Below the pieces are notes generated by a model. It searched no databases. It had not been told where the DNA came from and saw only the letters and a list, made by a program, of their open reading frames with translations. A stretch of DNA of 64,000 bases from Gloeocapsopsis sp. IPPAS B-1203. GTDB lineage: Bacteria; Cyanobacteriota; Cyanobacteriia; Cyanobacteriales; Chroococcidiopsidaceae. The position numbers were made by a program, and so were the translations under genes. The stretch covers positions 558,001 through 622,000 of the forward strand of contig NZ_PEIG01000001.1 in assembly GCF_002749975.1 (NCBI RefSeq), written 5' to 3'. Below are positions 1 through 9,181 of the stretch, one piece after another. Within the stretch, counting starts at the first letter, position 1. The number at the start of each line of letters is the position of its first letter.

Positions 1-138
1 ATTTATCCTATTTTTTATCACTTCTAGTAATGTATATGTTTACTTTAAAAAATAATCTCTAATGTAAAACAAAGAAAACGAGCAAAGCAATTATCTAATT
101 TTTTCAAAATTAATTCGTAAAAAAAAGACCGAGCGTTT

Positions 139-1803
139 ATGACCAATAAAATAGAATTCAAGCTTTTTGCACCTCGTAATAAACAAGCAGCATTAATGGG
201 TTCCTTTTCTAGCTGGAACCAAATCTCCATGACAAAGAATGAGCAAGGTTTTTTTCAGACTGTTATTGAGTTGGAAGATGGCATTTATCAGTATAAATTT
301 CGGGTTCAACAGCTAAACTCGAATTCTGAAGTAGAGCAGTGGGTAGATGTTATCGATCCTTATAGTACAAATGTGAATGAAGCAGAAGGCACAAGTGTAT
401 TACAAGTCAAGGATGGAAAGAAAATTATCGATGATTATGTCTGGCAGTACAATAATAAAACGCTACCTGAAAATCAAGAGATAGTGTTGTATGAGATACA
501 CGTTGCTGATTTTACAAGAGGAGATAATAACTCTGGTAGACAAGGAAAGTATAATGATATCATCACTAAATTAGATTATCTCAGTGACTTAGGAATTAAC
601 ACTATTCAGTTAATGCCAGTAACTGAATTTACCGGAAGTTATAGTTGGGGTTACAAAGTACGGCATTTCTTCGCTACAGAATCAAGTTATGGTTCAACCA
701 CGGATTTAAAGCAATTAATTGATGAATGCCATGCCAGAGGTATTCGATTCATCATTGATGGCATTTATAACCATTCTGATGAAGAATGTCCTTTGCTATT
801 GATTGATCGTGACTACTGGTATTATCATTCAGCCAAAAATCCTGACGATCCAGATAGCTATTGGGGACCTGAATTTAATTATGAGTATTGTGATGAAGAA
901 CTAGACATTAAACCTGCTTGGCAGTTTGTTGGTGATGTCGTACGTTTTTGGATTGAAGAATATCACATTGATGGTATTCGCTTTGATGCTTTGAAGCAGT
1001 TAGGCAATTATGACTTTCTTGATTGGATTGCACAACAGGCAAAACAAGTAGCTGGGGAAAAATCTTTTTACAACGTGGGAGAACATATCCCAGAAACACC
1101 AGAACTAACTGTTGATTCTGGATCAATGGATGGTTGCTGGCGTGAAAGTTTTCGGATTTTCGTTTTAGATTATGTAAGTGGGAAAACGTTTAATTTAGAG
1201 CAGCTTAAAGAAGTTCTTGATGCAAAACGCCAAGGATTTTCTTATGCAACAAATATTGTTCATTATTTAGCTAGTCACGATCGCAATCACTTGATGGTAG
1301 AACTCGCCGATCGCGGTATATTTGATGCTGCTGCATTCCAACGAGCAAAATTAGCTGTTGTTCTCCAAATGACCGCAGTCGGAATCCCAATGATTAGTAT
1401 GGGGGAAGAATTTGGTCAAGATACACGCCAAACTCCAAATCAACCGAATCCGTTAAAATGGTCATTGCTAGAAAATGCAGCAAACCGTAATTTGTGGGTA
1501 CATTACCAGAAATTAATTAACTTACGATATCAAAATTCTGCCTTACATACAGAAAATATTGAGTTTTTCTACGCAGATCCAGAAGCTAAGTTGCTAGCTT
1601 ACCAACGTTGGAATGACTCAGGTTCTCGTGTTGTCGTTGTGGTGAATTTGGGCGATCGCCATCTGACAAACTACTGTGTGAAAAACTTACCGACTGATGG
1701 AGCTTGGCACGAGTGGATAAGTGATACAGTAGCTCAAGCTTCAGAAAATAACTTGTACGTAGATTTATTAGAGTACGAAGCTAAGGTGTTTGGATCTCAG
1801 TAG
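139..1803 (+). CDS. GH13 alpha-amylase family glycosidase with N-terminal CBM48-like domain
   Basis: This 554-residue protein should hydrolyse or rearrange alpha-glucans (glycogen, maltodextrin) in the cytoplasm; no signal peptide is visible. Residues about 5-60 look like a CBM48/early-set module (FKLFAPRNKQAALMGSFSSW). The GH13 barrel follows: region I reads IDGIYNH, the nucleophile is D283 in DGIRFD, the acid/base is E315 in NVGEH, and the transition-state Asp is D381 in SHDRNH. All catalytic residues are present. The order resembles branching enzyme or malto-oligosyltrehalose trehalohydrolase relatives, but the protein is shorter than either, so substrate and bond specificity are left open. 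It is not obviously cotranscribed with rpsO downstream. Confidence 0.88.
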   Translation: MTNKIEFKLFAPRNKQAALMGSFSSWNQISMTKNEQGFFQTVIELEDGIYQYKFRVQQLNSNSEVEQWVDVIDPYSTNVNEAEGTSVLQVKDGKKIIDDYVWQYNNKTLPENQEIVLYEIHVADFTRGDNNSGRQGKYNDIITKLDYLSDLGINTIQLMPVTEFTGSYSWGYKVRHFFATESSYGSTTDLKQLIDECHARGIRFIIDGIYNHSDEECPLLLIDRDYWYYHSAKNPDDPDSYWGPEFNYEYCDEELDIKPAWQFVGDVVRFWIEEYHIDGIRFDALKQLGNYDFLDWIAQQAKQVAGEKSFYNVGEHIPETPELTVDSGSMDGCWRESFRIFVLDYVSGKTFNLEQLKEVLDAKRQGFSYATNIVHYLASHDRNHLMVELADRGIFDAAAFQRAKLAVVLQMTAVGIPMISMGEEFGQDTRQTPNQPNPLKWSLLENAANRNLWVHYQKLINLRYQNSALHTENIEFFYADPEAKLLAYQRWNDSGSRVVVVVNLGDRHLTNYCVKNLPTDGAWHEWISDTVAQASENNLYVDLLEYEAKVFGSQ

Positions 1804-1875
1804 CAACCTTCACATCAAATCAAGCTGTGATAACATGAGAGATTGCTGCATTATATTTATTTAACCGAGTAAATC

Positions 1876-2145
1876 ATGGCTTTGACGCAAGAGCGTAAAC
1901 AAGAGCTAATCTCTAGCTACCAAGTTCACGAAACCGATACAGGCTCAGCGGCTGTTCAAATTGCGATGCTGACTGAGCGAATTAACCGTTTGAGCGAACA
2001 TCTCAAAAGTAATAAGAAAGATCATTCTTCTCGGCGGGGATTGTTAAAAATAATTGGTCAGCGCAAGCGTCTGTTATCCTATTTGCAAACAGAAGATCGA
2101 GAACAATATCAAAATCTCATTGGTCGCCTCGGTATTCGTGGTTAG
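1876..2145 (+). CDS. rpsO: 30S ribosomal protein S15
   Basis: The 89-residue protein has the usual S15 length and its conserved core ([19 protein letters not shown], then [18 protein letters not shown]). S15 binds the central domain of 16S rRNA early in 30S assembly. The gene lies 15 bp upstream of a PAM68-family gene in the same direction, so the two are probably cotranscribed. Identification is essentially certain. Confidence 0.98.
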   Translation: MALTQERKQELISSYQVHETDTGSAAVQIAMLTERINRLSEHLKSNKKDHSSRRGLLKIIGQRKRLLSYLQTEDREQYQNLIGRLGIRG

Positions 2146-2160
2146 GGAGTAATTGAGTTC

Positions 2161-2637
2161 ATGACACCTGAACCTGAAAATAAGCGTTTGCCCTTTGAAC
2201 CTAGTAAAAAACGGCAAAAAACGGCAAAAACAAAAAAAGCTCCAGTTGTTAAAAGTAAAGAAGTAGAAACTAAGAACAAGCAAGAACCACAGGTAACTCG
2301 AGAACAAATGGCAGTACCGAAAGTGGTGAGCGATCGCATGGCGCGACGCATGGCAGCTTTTTGTGGCGTACCGACAGCATTAGGTATGACTACATTTATT
2401 GTCAGCTACTTAATTGTGAGCAACGGCTGGTTTAAATTGCCAACTGTAGCAGTTTTGCTAGTCAGCACGGGCTTTTTTGGTTTAGGTGTATTGGGTTTAT
2501 CTTACGGCGTTATTTCTGCTTCCTGGGATGAGGAAACTGTCGGAAGCTTGCTAGGCTGGCAAGAATTCACCAGCAATTGGGGTCGGATATTGTCAGCTTG
2601 GCGCTCAAGGCGGCAAAAAAAGAGTTCTGAATTTTGA
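2161..2637 (+). CDS. PAM68 family protein (photosystem assembly factor-like)
   Basis: The 158-residue protein starts with a long Lys-rich, hydrophilic segment (residues 1-60). Two transmembrane helices follow (about 80-105 and 110-135), then a short charged tail. The core ARRMAAFCGVPTALGM and the layout match PAM68 (DUF3464). In plants and cyanobacteria that family helps early photosystem II assembly in the thylakoid membrane. The gene sits 15 bp behind rpsO, an arrangement that suggests cotranscription. Function is assigned by family only. Confidence 0.85.
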   Translation: MTPEPENKRLPFEPSKKRQKTAKTKKAPVVKSKEVETKNKQEPQVTREQMAVPKVVSDRMARRMAAFCGVPTALGMTTFIVSYLIVSNGWFKLPTVAVLLVSTGFFGLGVLGLSYGVISASWDEETVGSLLGWQEFTSNWGRILSAWRSRRQKKSSEF

Positions 2638-2934
2638 TTTTTGTTAGCGTAGCGGTGCCTTAGCACGTTTTGAGTTAATTTTAGACAAAGTACTAGGTTT
2701 TGAGTTTTGAAGTATGAGTTATATCAAGTCTCTATAAATCGGGCATACCTTGCAAAGGGAAAATAAAGAATGACGAATTAGTATTAACCCTATTGATATA
2801 AGAGGTTGAATAATTTGTGATTCACTCAAAACTTAGACATTTATAACTCATAACTGACCTATCCGGAACGCTATATTTGAATTATGTAGGGTTTATTTAT
2901 AGAGCAATAGCAATCAACTGAGCAAGGAATTAAC
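2638..2934. other. Intergenic spacer with short repeat fragments
   Basis: No gene is visible. Near the start is a small hairpin-like GTGCCTTAGCAC followed by T-rich sequence, which could weakly terminate the rpsO/PAM68 transcript. Further in are heptamer-type repeat fragments (GGTTTTGAGTTTTGA) like those found elsewhere in the window. The distal part probably holds the aroF promoter, but no clear -35/-10 pair can be assigned. Confidence 0.4.
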
Positions 2935-3996
2935 ATGATTGTAGTCATGAAAATCGGCTCTCCTGAAGTCGAGATTGCACGTATAAGCGAAGAACTTACT
3001 ACGTGGGGTTTAACGCCAGAAAAAATTGTAGGCAAGCACAAAGTTGTGATCGGATTAGTGGGAGACACTGCAAGCCTAGACCCATTGCAGCTACAAGAAA
3101 TTAGTCCTTGGATTGAACAAGTGTTGCGCGTAGAGCAGCCGTTTAAGCGAGTGAGTCGTGAATTCCGTCATGGCGAAGCTAGCGAGGTAGCAGTTGAAAC
3201 CCCTAACGGTACAGTTTATTTTGGACAACATCATCCTGTAGTCGTCGTTGCTGGACCTTGCTCGGTAGAAAATGAAGCAATGATTGTCGAAACAGCACGG
3301 CGTGTTCAAGCTGCAGGAGCAACATTTCTACGCGGCGGGGCTTACAAACCAAGAACTTCGCCTTATGCGTTCCAAGGTCATGGTGAAAGTGCTTTAGAAC
3401 TATTAGCAGCAGCACGCGAAGCAAGTGGATTAGGAATTATTACGGAAGTCATGGATGCGGCTGACTTGGACAAAATTGTTGAAGTTGCAGACGTCGTTCA
3501 AGTGGGTGCGCGGAATATGCAAAATTTCTCGCTGTTGAAAAAAGTAGGAGCGCAACCAAAGCCTGTACTCCTCAAGCGGGGAATGTCCGCAACAATTGAA
3601 GAATGGTTGATGGCGGCTGAATATATCTTAGCTGCGGGAAATCCTAATGTTATTTTATGCGAACGCGGAATTCGGACGTTTGATCGACAGTATGCACGCA
3701 ATACGCTTGATTTAGCAGTTATTCCAGTATTGCGATCGCTCACGCATTTACCAATTATGATCGATCCCAGCCACGGTACAGGTAAAGCAGAATACGTTCC
3801 GGCAATGTCGCTAGCAGCAGTTGCAGCAGGTACTGATTCATTGATGATTGAAGTCCATCCTAATCCAGCAAAAGCTTTATCAGATGGACCACAATCTTTG
3901 ACACCAGAACGTTTTGACAGCTTGATGCAAGAACTCAGCGTTATTGGTAAAGCTGTATCGCGTTGGCAAGAACCAGCGATCGCATTGTCACGTTAG
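2935..3996 (+). CDS. aroF: 3-deoxy-7-phosphoheptulonate synthase (DAHP synthase)
   Basis: The enzyme condenses phosphoenolpyruvate and erythrose 4-phosphate to DAHP, the first step of the shikimate pathway. The 353-residue protein begins with a ferredoxin-like regulatory domain of about 70 residues ([17 protein letters not shown]). The barrel follows, with the metal-binding Cys in GPCSVENE, the [14 protein letters not shown] substrate loop and the conserved DPSHGTG and IEVHPNP segments. This is the class I-beta layout (AroF/AroG of Bacillus and Thermotoga type). An AAGGA sequence lies about 9 bp before the ATG. tyrA, the end of the tyrosine branch, is 1.9 kb downstream but is separated by opposite-strand genes. 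Confidence 0.96.
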   Translation: MIVVMKIGSPEVEIARISEELTTWGLTPEKIVGKHKVVIGLVGDTASLDPLQLQEISPWIEQVLRVEQPFKRVSREFRHGEASEVAVETPNGTVYFGQHHPVVVVAGPCSVENEAMIVETARRVQAAGATFLRGGAYKPRTSPYAFQGHGESALELLAAAREASGLGIITEVMDAADLDKIVEVADVVQVGARNMQNFSLLKKVGAQPKPVLLKRGMSATIEEWLMAAEYILAAGNPNVILCERGIRTFDRQYARNTLDLAVIPVLRSLTHLPIMIDPSHGTGKAEYVPAMSLAAVAAGTDSLMIEVHPNPAKALSDGPQSLTPERFDSLMQELSVIGKAVSRWQEPAIALSR

Positions 3997-4012
3997 ACTT
4001 CATGTATGAATC

Positions 4013-4143
4013 ACAGACGCCCTCTGACTAAAGTCGGGGCTACTCAAGCGAAGTGTGCCTCCGCACACTCTCAAGTTTAAGTTTTATTTAGGAAGTCCAC
4101 GGAGGTGGACTTAATTTGTCTAGTAGCGAATTTGTTCGCACTC
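4013..4143. repeat. MITE-like four-hairpin dispersed repeat, copy 1
   Basis: This element shares its layout with copies near 32.2 kb and 35.8 kb. The left part is GACTAAAGTCGGGGCTAC. Hairpin AGTGTGC-CTCC-GCACACT follows at 4052-4069, hairpin AAGTCCAC-GGAG-GTGGACTT at 4093-4112, and a right-end hairpin around GCGAATTTGTTCGC. It lies between the convergent ends of aroF and a lipoprotein gene, where it could also act as a terminator. No transposase is encoded. Confidence 0.8.
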
Positions 4144-4154
4144 GCATTCTATCC

Positions 4155-5066
4155 CTAACGACGGCGTCCGCCACTACTGCGGAAACCACCGCTGCTGCGG
4201 CTGCGGCTTGAGCCAAACGAACGGCTGCTACCAAAACTTCCAGAAGAAGGACGTCGGTTGTAGTTAGAGTTACCAGAACGCAAATTACTTGCACCAAATC
4301 CTGAACCGCTAGGACGGTTAGTTGTGGTAGTGCGCGGAGCAGTCCGTCGCGTGGTTGTAGACGGTTGACTATAACTTGGTGTTCTGATGCGCCCTGTTGT
4401 GCGGAAATTAGACCGTCGGTTTCTTTCTGCAAGCGGTGCTGCATTATATCGCGATTGATAGCGGTCAACTGCTTGACCATAAGAGCTACCATAACCACCA
4501 TAGCCTGTAATCACAGATGCTCCTGGTCGATACAATGGTGGTACGTAGTACTGCGGTCTAAATAATAAGCTACCAATGGCTTGACCAGCTAAAGCACCAG
4601 CAAACGGCGACCAAAAACCCGTCTCGCGACGAACAACTACAGTTTCTTGCTGTCCAGTTTGGGGATTTGTCTGAGTTTCTGCAACATTATGGACGTATTC
4701 GATTTTAAAGTCTTCCGTTAAGTACAGTACTGGTTGACCATTTTCTACTTGGAGATAGCTTTTTTGACCAGCTTTGATGTCTTCATCTGTTAGCCGCGCC
4801 ATCTGCAAATTAGCTGTAGTAAAGGTTGGGGGTGTACCAGGAGGAGTATTGAGTAAAAATAAACTATACTCTCCTGTTGCATCATCGTAAGTAGCTTGCT
4901 GAACAGGGTATTGTCCATCACTCAGCCGAGTATTCGTCGTCACTGGAGAAGCAACATTTCTCACCTGTGAAGCATTAGATTCTGGTCTACCACCACAGGC
5001 GATCGTTGTCCAGCACAAAGTTATGGTTAAAAAAATCAGTGTAACTCGCCGCAAGATTGTCATCAT
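4155..5066 (-). CDS. Putative lipoprotein with Arg/Ser/Gly-rich C-terminal tail
   Basis: The 303-residue protein has a type II signal sequence: an N-terminal hydrophobic stretch, then TTIACGG with the probable lipidated Cys at residue 24. The middle region (about 40-150) contains no motif I recognise. A Gly/Ala-rich segment (FAGALAGQAIGSLLFRPQYY) precedes a low-complexity tail from about residue 200 rich in Arg, Ser, Gly and Tyr (repeats such as SFGSSRSFGSSRS and GGFRSSGG). Similar cyanobacterial envelope proteins exist without known function. An envelope location is inferred from the signal. It is convergent with aroF. Confidence 0.75.
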   Translation of the reverse strand: MMTILRRVTLIFLTITLCWTTIACGGRPESNASQVRNVASPVTTNTRLSDGQYPVQQATYDDATGEYSLFLLNTPPGTPPTFTTANLQMARLTDEDIKAGQKSYLQVENGQPVLYLTEDFKIEYVHNVAETQTNPQTGQQETVVVRRETGFWSPFAGALAGQAIGSLLFRPQYYVPPLYRPGASVITGYGGYGSSYGQAVDRYQSRYNAAPLAERNRRSNFRTTGRIRTPSYSQPSTTTRRTAPRTTTTNRPSGSGFGASNLRSGNSNYNRRPSSGSFGSSRSFGSSRSRSSGGFRSSGGRRR

Positions 5067-5146
5067 ATTTTCAAAAATCAGCTTATTTCGAGATTAACAA
5101 GATCTCAACTCTTCTGACATCTGGCTATTGTAGGGACTTCAATTGA

Positions 5147-5749
5147 TTACAAAGGAACCAACTCAGGAAAATATTGCAGCAACTGGTCATTGGTCAACTC
5201 GTCACCAAATTGCGCCGGAGAAAAATGCACTTGAATTCCTCGCAGTTTTTCTTGATAATGCAAATTAATTAAAGCTTTTAACCCAGCTTTCAGGGCGGTA
5301 ACATCAGCTAAATTTGTTTCTAATTCAGGAACTTCACCTTCAAAAGCCGCAGTCACCATGACAACAACATTACGAGTTGCTGGTAGCGATAATGGTTCAT
5401 TTAAGTCAGCATCACCATCTAAGTCTACTTCACTTAAGTAACGCTGCGCTGAGTCAGTAAACAACTCGTTGAAGTAATCGCCAGCTTCACCTTCATCCCA
5501 AAAAACATCACCCTCATTAGCCGCAGAAAGCCAGTATTCATCGTATTGTAGTAAGCTTTGGCAAACTTCTACTAGTCCTTCTCCTAGAACTTCTAAATCG
5601 CCCTCTGTATCAATTGCCTCGCGTGCGGTACGATTTAATATTCCCAAGAGTGGTGCGACATCAGAACCCGCAAGATGGACAAAAATACGACAGACCACAA
5701 AGCGGGTGCGATTCGTCATCCGATTTAAGCGATCGCGCCATGCATTCAT
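5147..5749 (-). CDS. DUF1517-like conserved cyanobacterial protein
   Basis: This 200-residue acidic soluble protein has no signal peptide. Its C-terminal half (RNVVVMVTAAFEGEVPELET, then VHFSPAQFGDELTNDQLL and FPELVPL) resembles the C-terminal part of DUF1517-family proteins. The first half carries a conserved-looking LVEVCQSLLQYDEYW segment. The function is unknown. A GAGGAT ribosome-binding site lies about 11 bp before the ATG. The gene is on the same strand as the lipoprotein gene downstream, with an 80-bp gap, so linkage is possible but not shown. Confidence 0.72.
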   Translation of the reverse strand: MNAWRDRLNRMTNRTRFVVCRIFVHLAGSDVAPLLGILNRTAREAIDTEGDLEVLGEGLVEVCQSLLQYDEYWLSAANEGDVFWDEGEAGDYFNELFTDSAQRYLSEVDLDGDADLNEPLSLPATRNVVVMVTAAFEGEVPELETNLADVTALKAGLKALINLHYQEKLRGIQVHFSPAQFGDELTNDQLLQYFPELVPL

Positions 5750-5907
5750 TTATCATATCCTCACGATTTACAAAAATGATTTAATGCCTACTAATATCAA
5801 ATCTGGTTAATGACTTGCAATTAAAGTGGCTAGTAGCTAGTGACTAGTGACTCAATGGTAGTCTGGTTATTCAATTAGAGATGATATAAGTTAGCAAAGC
5901 ATCCATT

Positions 5908-6750
5908 ATGAATATTGGCATTGTTGGTCTTGGTTTAATTGGTGGTTCTTTAGGTTTAGATTTAAGATTGCAAGGATACCGTGTATTAGGCGTCAGTCGC
6001 CGAGAACAAACCTGCGAGCAAGCGATCGCCTGTGGTGCAGTTGATACCGCAAGTGTTGACTTGGCAACGCTTAAAGCTACTGATCTCATCATTATTTGCA
6101 CGCACATCGCGGCAATTTTGCCTACAGTACAACAACTCATTCCCCATTTATCTCCTGCTACAGTTCTAACTGATGTCGGTTCAGTCAAAGTTCCTGTCGT
6201 GGAAGCAATCGCACCGTTGTGGGAAAATTTTGTTGGCGGACACCCAATGGCGGGGAAATCAGAAAGTGGTCTTGGCGCCGCACAAAAACAGTTATTTGTC
6301 AATAATCCATATGTGCTCACTCCCATTGCGTCAACACCAGCAAGCGCAGTGCAAATTGTCGAGGAAGTTGCGCGATCGCTCCAAGCAAAAATTTACCACT
6401 GTCGCCCAGAAGATCACGACCGTGCAGTCAGTTGGATTTCGCACTTACCAGTGATGGTGAGCACTAATTTAATTGCAGCGTGTATGAGTGAAAGTAACCC
6501 TGAAGTCTTAACTCTAGCGCAGAATTTAGCTAGTTCTGGATTTCGCGATACAAGCCGCGTCGGTGGTGGTAATTCAGAGTTGGGTGTGATGATGGCACGC
6601 TACAATCGTCAGGAATTACTGCGATCGCTACAGTACTATCGCCAACACTTAGATGATTTGATTGCGATCGTCGAGCAAGAAAACTGGGAAGCTTTAGAAC
6701 AACAATTAAAGTCTACACATGCCGCCCGAACTCGCTTTCTCAAAGAGTGA
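5908..6750 (+). CDS. tyrA: Prephenate/arogenate dehydrogenase
   Basis: The enzyme oxidatively decarboxylates arogenate (or prephenate) in tyrosine synthesis. Its 280 residues begin with a dinucleotide-binding fold, MNIGIVGLGLIGGSLGLDL (GxGxxG). The family segments GGHPMAGKSESG and DHDRAVSWISHLPVM follow, then the helical dehydrogenase domain. Characterised cyanobacterial TyrA proteins are NADP-dependent arogenate dehydrogenases, and that is the likelier activity here. There is no ACT domain, as usual in cyanobacteria. The gene is monocistronic by position. Confidence 0.93.
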   Translation: MNIGIVGLGLIGGSLGLDLRLQGYRVLGVSRREQTCEQAIACGAVDTASVDLATLKATDLIIICTHIAAILPTVQQLIPHLSPATVLTDVGSVKVPVVEAIAPLWENFVGGHPMAGKSESGLGAAQKQLFVNNPYVLTPIASTPASAVQIVEEVARSLQAKIYHCRPEDHDRAVSWISHLPVMVSTNLIAACMSESNPEVLTLAQNLASSGFRDTSRVGGGNSELGVMMARYNRQELLRSLQYYRQHLDDLIAIVEQENWEALEQQLKSTHAARTRFLKE

Positions 6751-7315
6751 GCTTGAGTTTAATGATAGGTTCACAACAGTTTACCTTAACAACATTTTAT
6801 ATATTCAATGGGGTTATCATCGCACTAACATGAAAACGATGAAAACAGGTATTAGTTCAGTCATTTGGGTACATTACATAAGTATCATCTGTACTCAAGC
6901 TACTCCTCGTATTTTAGTTTTTTGTAACTACAAACTCAGTGTTTTGTTTACGATAAAATTTGTATGACGGCAAGTAGTGATACCCGCAAAAGACAACAGT
7001 AAGTGCCTTGCAACTAAAGTAAATAGGTAAAGAAGTTAGGAAATACTATCTTTTTCCGTGCTTTAAGAAGTGGATACGTGTTGATTGAATTAGCAATAAT
7101 CTTTCAATGTGAATACAAAAACTGTTACTCAGAATAATTTCATTGAAGTGCAATAAAGTTGTCACAAAAATGACATAGTAGCTGTTTAAACTAAAACTAA
7201 GTTAAATGGGAAACTATCAAGATATCAAGACAGTCAACAATCTATAAAGAGCTTTGCTAAAACAGTATTTGTATTTTTGTATCTAGTCATCATTGATTTG
7301 CTGTAAGTGAGACAT
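6751..7315 (+). other. 565-bp intergenic region upstream of an HtrA protease
   Basis: The region is AT-rich. A 45-codon open frame from about 6831 lacks a ribosome-binding site and is not called. The distal part probably contains the protease promoter. No regulatory box or RNA fold can be named with confidence. Confidence 0.4.
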
Positions 7316-8542
7316 ATGGACAACAACCCACAAGAAACAAGACAATTACATCACAACTCCTCGATTTCTCCCTGGCGGAAAACAGCGAGTTACGTATCAA
7401 TGATGCTACTGGGAGCGGGTGTTGCTTTTTCAGGAAGTAATCTCGCAACGCGAATGCAGTCATCATCGATCTCAACACCGATTAGTCCCGCGATCGCTGC
7501 ACCTATCCCAACAACAGACCCTAACTTTGTCGCTAATGTTGTCGAAAGAGTTGGACCTGCTGTCGTGCGCATTGAATCATCACGAACTGTTACTACGCGA
7601 GTTCCTGATGTCTTTGACGATCCGTTTTTCCGGCGGTTCTTTGGTTCGCAAATTCCCCGAACGCAACAAAGAGTGCAACAAGGAACAGGCTCAGGATTTA
7701 TTATTAGTGCAGATGGACGCATTTTAACGAATGCTCACGTTGTTGATGGTGCGCGCAGTGTCAGTGTAGTTCTCAACGATGGACGCCGCTTTACTGGTCA
7801 AGTGTTGGGCACAGATCCAGTGACAGATGTTGCTGTAATTAAAATTGACGCAGCTCGACTACCAACATTGACAATGGGTAACTCAGATCAACTGCGTCCA
7901 GGAGAATTTGCGATCGCGATCGGTAATCCTTTAGGATTAGATAACACAGTAACAACTGGAATCATTAGTGCAACAGGTCGTACTAGTAATCAAGTCGGTG
8001 TCGCTGATAAGCGCGTACAATTTATTCAAACTGACGCAGCCATTAATCCTGGGAACTCAGGTGGACCTTTGCTCAATGCTCGTGGTGAAGTTATTGGGAT
8101 GAATACCGCAATTCTACGCGGCGCTCAAGGCTTGGGTTTTGCGATTCCAATTAACACTGCACAAAATATTTCTAACCAATTGATTGCGAATGGTCGAGTT
8201 GAACATCCCTATGTTGGGGTTCAAATGGTAGCACTATCACCTGAGTTGCGGCAAGAAATCAACAGTAATCCTAATAATGGTCTAAGAATTACTGACGATC
8301 GTGGCGTTTTGATTGTGAGGGTTCTTCCAGGTTCCCCCGCAGCCCGCGCCGGACTCCGTGCTGGTGATGTGATTCGTCGAGTTAATGGTCAAGAAGCAGC
8401 AACAGCTGAAGTCGTCCAAAGAGCAGTAGAAAATACTAGAGTCGGCGGACAATTACAACTAGAAGTAAGTCGTGGTGGTAGAAATGTCAACCTTGCTCTA
8501 AATACTGGTGCTTTTCCTAGTCAGCTACAGTCTCAAAATTAA
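7316..8542 (+). CDS. HtrA/Deg-type trypsin-like serine protease with PDZ domain (HhoA/HhoB/HtrA group)
   Basis: This envelope serine protease degrades or refolds damaged proteins. From the ATG at 7316 the protein has 408 residues. An N-terminal hydrophobic anchor or signal (about 28-45) is followed by the protease domain with H141 ([10 protein letters not shown]), D171 (PVTDVAVI) and S248 (NPGNSGGPL), then one PDZ domain (about 295-395, [15 protein letters not shown]). An upstream in-frame GTG at 7307 would add three residues and is less likely. It is a close paralogue of the protein at 59.5-60.8 kb. A hairpin with a T-run follows the gene. Confidence 0.94.
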   Translation: MDNNPQETRQLHHNSSISPWRKTASYVSMMLLGAGVAFSGSNLATRMQSSSISTPISPAIAAPIPTTDPNFVANVVERVGPAVVRIESSRTVTTRVPDVFDDPFFRRFFGSQIPRTQQRVQQGTGSGFIISADGRILTNAHVVDGARSVSVVLNDGRRFTGQVLGTDPVTDVAVIKIDAARLPTLTMGNSDQLRPGEFAIAIGNPLGLDNTVTTGIISATGRTSNQVGVADKRVQFIQTDAAINPGNSGGPLLNARGEVIGMNTAILRGAQGLGFAIPINTAQNISNQLIANGRVEHPYVGVQMVALSPELRQEINSNPNNGLRITDDRGVLIVRVLPGSPAARAGLRAGDVIRRVNGQEAATAEVVQRAVENTRVGGQLQLEVSRGGRNVNLALNTGAFPSQLQSQN

Positions 8543-8580
8543 AGCTACCAACAGGCGAAAACGTTTCTATAGATAAAATT

Positions 8581-8613
8581 GACAGGGGCGAAAACACTTG
8601 TCCCTGTTTTTTC
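8581..8613 (+). terminator. Rho-independent terminator of the HtrA gene
   Basis: ACAGGG at 8582-8587 pairs with CCCTGT at 8602-8607 and is followed at once by a T-run, about 40 bp after the protease stop codon. Confidence 0.75.
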
Positions 8614-8635
8614 TTGTATGCGTAATAGAGTGGAG

Positions 8636-8725
8636 CTAATCTTGAGGAAATAAGTAGGCGATCGCTGTAAAAGCGAACATAGTGACTAAACTGACTAAAA
8701 AGAATGCAAAAAAGAAATGATACAT
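8636..8725 (-). CDS. Candidate 29-residue single-span membrane protein
   Basis: The frame runs ATG to TAG and encodes 29 residues. Nearly all of it is one hydrophobic helix (MYHFFFAFFLVSLVTMFAF), ending in a short polar FPQD tail. The size and layout resemble the small one-helix subunits of cyanobacterial photosynthetic and NDH complexes. I could not match it to PetL, PetN, PsbM, PsbX, PsaM or similar proteins. No clear ribosome-binding site lies before the ATG; TTG two codons upstream is an alternative start. A structured element lies 75-170 bp upstream on the same strand. The call rests on composition only. Confidence 0.4.
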   Translation of the reverse strand: MYHFFFAFFLVSLVTMFAFTAIAYLFPQD

Positions 8726-8798
8726 AACCAAAAAATTACTTATTTTGAGCTTTAGAATTTATGATTGAATTTCACAGCTCAAAAATCGTGACCTCCTC

Positions 8799-8892
8799 AT
8801 GAATAATCTATTCATAGTTTGACTTGCACAAGCATTAGGTGAGTCTAAACACCGTTTGTTGTGCTCTATAAGGTAGGCTCACTAAGTCAAAC
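8799..8892. ncRNA. Structured intergenic element: hairpin plus 9-bp closed stem with pseudoknot potential
   Basis: Hairpin ATGAATA-atc-TATTCAT spans 8799-8815. Directly after it, GTTTGACTT (8817-8825) pairs perfectly with AAGTCAAAC (8884-8892). Inside, GTGAG (8839-8843) can pair with CTCAC (8878-8882). GCACAA (8826-8831) can pair with TTGTGC (8859-8864), and those two inner stems would cross as a pseudoknot. On the minus strand a GAGGAGGT lies just after the fold. The element could be a leader of the small minus-strand gene or a separate RNA; the strand is not determined. Confidence 0.35.
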
Positions 8893-9040
8893 ATGAAACT
8901 TGAGGTAGGAATATTACCTGCTCATTGCTATAGCTGCAAACTATTGTTTGCTCAGCAGAACAAATACTCACTACATGGTTGTACAAAAATTTGATGCACC
9001 CATGAAATACAACCAGTAAACCTTATATGAAAAAGCAAAT

Positions 9041-9181
9041 TTAATCTTGCAACTCTTTTGCTGTCCAATTCTCAAGTTGATTGACTTCGGGAAACAAACT
9101 TTCTACATCGTAGGGATCGTCATCGACAATCTCTCGGCGAATCCATTTTTTTAAGCTACGATGCAAGGAAGATATTGTCAT
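9041..9181 (-). CDS. Small conserved-looking hypothetical protein (46 aa)
   Basis: From the ATG at 9181 the frame encodes 46 residues with a basic amphipathic start (SLHRSLKKWIRREIV) and an acidic end (DDDPYDVESLFPEVNQ). The WIRR...DDDPYD pattern resembles short uncharacterised cyanobacterial proteins I recall, but I cannot name a family. The frame is open up to 9274, which would give 77 residues, but that extra part looks unrelated. The protein is soluble and no partner is visible. Confidence 0.5.
   Translation of the reverse strand: MTISSLHRSLKKWIRREIVDDDPYDVESLFPEVNQLENWTAKELQD

Noticed and set aside
4088-4501. 137-codon minus-strand frame
   Set aside because: It runs through the low-complexity tail of the lipoprotein gene in another frame and into the MITE-like repeat; no domain or ribosome-binding site.
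6719-6967. 82-codon plus-strand frame after tyrA
   Set aside because: It starts inside tyrA in another frame, has no ribosome-binding site and shows no coding character beyond AT-driven hydrophobic residues.
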